A stretch of DNA of 64,000 nt, from contig NZ_JAFBBQ010000001.1 of assembly GCF_016907255.1 (NCBI RefSeq), forward strand, positions 2,666,001-2,730,000. Direction: 5' to 3'. The translations under genes were made by a program, and so were the position numbers. The notes under the pieces are model-generated. The model ran no database searches and had not been told where the DNA came from. It saw nothing but the letters and a program-made list of their open reading frames with translations. Below are positions 63,079 to 64,000 of the stretch, in pieces (the first letter of the stretch is position 1; every line of letters starts with the position of its first letter). The DNA is from Microbacterium keratanolyticum. GTDB taxonomy: Bacteria > Actinomycetota > Actinomycetes > Actinomycetales > Microbacteriaceae.

Positions 63079-63790
63079 CCTCTCGGTCCGCGCGAGCGAG
63101 GCGCGCGAACTGATGGATGCGCCGGATGCCTCCGCGCCCATGCTCGATCGCACCTATGAGCGGTTCGCGCTCGTGAACGCCGTCGTCTCGCCCTGGCGAG
63201 GTCTCTACCGCCGGGACATCCGCCCTCGCGCTCGCCGCGGGCCGGTGCGTCTGCTCGACATCGGGGCGGGAGGTGGCGACCAGGCACGGGCTCTGGCTCG
63301 GCGGCTGCACCGCGATGGGTTCTCCGCGCAGGTCTGGGCGCTCGACGCCGATGAGCGGGCCGTGCGCTGGGCGCAGGCTCACGATGCGACGGGTGAGGTG
63401 CGCTACCGGACGGGCAGTCTGCAGGAGCTGGCGGAGGCGGGTGAATTCTTCGATGTCGTGTACTCGAACCACGTGCTGCATCACGTCGCGGATGCAGCGC
63501 TGCTGCCGTTCCTGGAGGAGAGCCGCCGACTGCTCGCCCCGGGCGGTGTCGTCGTGCATCATGACATCGTCCGAAGCCGGGGCGCGTACGCGTTGTTCGC
63601 CGCGGCTACCTGGCCCTTTCGCACGACGGTGCTCGCGGGCTCTTACATCCGCGAAGACGGGCTCACCAGCATCCGCCGCTCGTACACGGTGGCCGAGCTG
63701 AAAGCCCGAGTCCCCGCGGACTGGGAGGTGCGCGCGCGGATGCCCGCACGCGTCGAAGCACGCGCGGAGGCACCCGGTGCGCGGGCCTGA
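63068..63790 (+). CDS. Class I SAM-dependent methyltransferase of the PKS operon
   Basis: 240 aa from ATG 63068 (alternatives GTG 63062 and 63071), overlapping the PKS stop by 11 bp. SAM loop RLLDIGAGGGDQARALARRL, then VVYSNHVLHHVAD and RRLLAPGGVVVHHDIVRS. The N-terminal ELMDAPDASAPMLDRTYERFALVNAVVSPW is typical of the group found beside type III PKS genes. Probably methylates the polyketide or its hydroquinone form (inference). Confidence 0.9.
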   Translation: MVPDLSVRASEARELMDAPDASAPMLDRTYERFALVNAVVSPWRGLYRRDIRPRARRGPVRLLDIGAGGGDQARALARRLHRDGFSAQVWALDADERAVRWAQAHDATGEVRYRTGSLQELAEAGEFFDVVYSNHVLHHVADAALLPFLEESRRLLAPGGVVVHHDIVRSRGAYALFAAATWPFRTTVLAGSYIREDGLTSIRRSYTVAELKARVPADWEVRARMPARVEARAEAPGARA

Positions 63791-64000
63791 TCACGAGGTG
63801 GCGATTATCGGGGCGGGTCCCGTGGGCATGCTGCTCGCCTGTCTGCTCGCTCAGGATGGCAGGGACGTCGTCGTCTTCGAGCAGCGTCCGTCCAGTTCCG
63901 AACGTGGGCGGGCCATCGGTGTGCATCCGCCGGGGCTCGCGGCGCTCGGAGCGGCGGGCATCGCCGGGCGCCTGCGGAAGCAGGCGCTGTGCCTGGACGG
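63777..64000 (+). CDS. FAD-dependent monooxygenase, N-terminal part
   Basis: Starts at GTG 63777, overlapping the methyltransferase by 14 bp, and runs off the window. VRGPDHEVAIIGAGPVGMLLACLLAQDGRDVVVFEQRP is the GxGxxG FAD-binding start and ERGRAIGVHPPGLAALGAAG follows the PheA/UbiH-type aromatic hydroxylases. It is the third gene of the type III PKS operon and likely hydroxylates the aromatic product. Confidence 0.9.
   Translation, partial: MRGPDHEVAIIGAGPVGMLLACLLAQDGRDVVVFEQRPSSSERGRAIGVHPPGLAALGAAGIAGRLRKQALCLD

Overview
This 64 kb window comes from a high-G+C Gram-positive actinobacterium. Its 16S/23S sequence, gene order and protein sequences fit the family Microbacteriaceae, probably Microbacterium or a close relative (inference; the genus was not verified by any search). 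Genes are tightly packed in operons with many 4-bp ATGA/GTGA overlaps, GTG starts are common, and 6-7 nt leaderless promoter spacings recur.

Layout. (1) 1-6343: arginine operon argC(partial)-argJ-argB-argD-argF-argH, without argR or argG between argF and argH, closed by a hairpin terminator. (2) 6513-8609: secreted phosphodiesterase-like protein with an FN3 domain, a PGTET repeat and an LAxTG sorting signal. (3) 8990-14690: complete rRNA operon (two tandem promoters, 16S, a tRNA-less spacer, 23S, 5S, terminator). (4) 14726-35959: long conserved core whose order matches what I recall of Mycobacterium tuberculosis Rv1691-Rv1713: a TPR-like protein with a huge Arg/Asp repeat region, HAD phosphatase, small protein, tlyA, nadK, recN, pyrG, ADP-ribose Nudix hydrolase, xerD, [lipoprotein plus MacB-type export system], ParA, scpA, scpB, rluB, tyrA, cmk, der. 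(5) 36059-39168: Nudix-NYN fusion, then a minus-strand group (S4 protein, YhhN, DUF2004-like, GNAT). (6) 39289-44166: a small degraded genomic island inside tRNA-Pro. A tRNA 5' half, an intact tRNA-Pro(GGG), an integrase remnant, a DUF3224 protein, an APH-like kinase, an HTH regulator, a PH-like protein, an ABC exporter and an IS481-type transposase remnant are bracketed by 31-nt att-like repeats. (7) 44276-54860: accessory single genes (GIY-YIG protein, CPBP protease, SulP transporter, SUKH-like, HTH, LRR protein, flavin oxidoreductase pair, SnoaL-like, LysR/MFS pair, a CsoR/CstR-type sensor with two palindromic operators and a divergent Cys-rich protein). (8) 54877-60576: imuA-imuB-dnaE2 SOS mutasome cassette with a LexA box. 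(9) 60675-64000: DUF1905 protein, small protein, CYTH protein, then a type III polyketide synthase-methyltransferase-FAD monooxygenase operon that runs off the window.

How it fits together. Most of the window is core metabolism, chromosome maintenance and translation. The accessory interest lies in the tRNA-Pro island, the CstR-like sensor, the SOS mutasome, the type III PKS operon, and the expanded repeat region in the gene directly behind the rRNA operon. I found no CRISPR array and no intact prophage or transposon. I do not see a clearly unprecedented multi-gene system; the best candidates for new biology are listed as findings.
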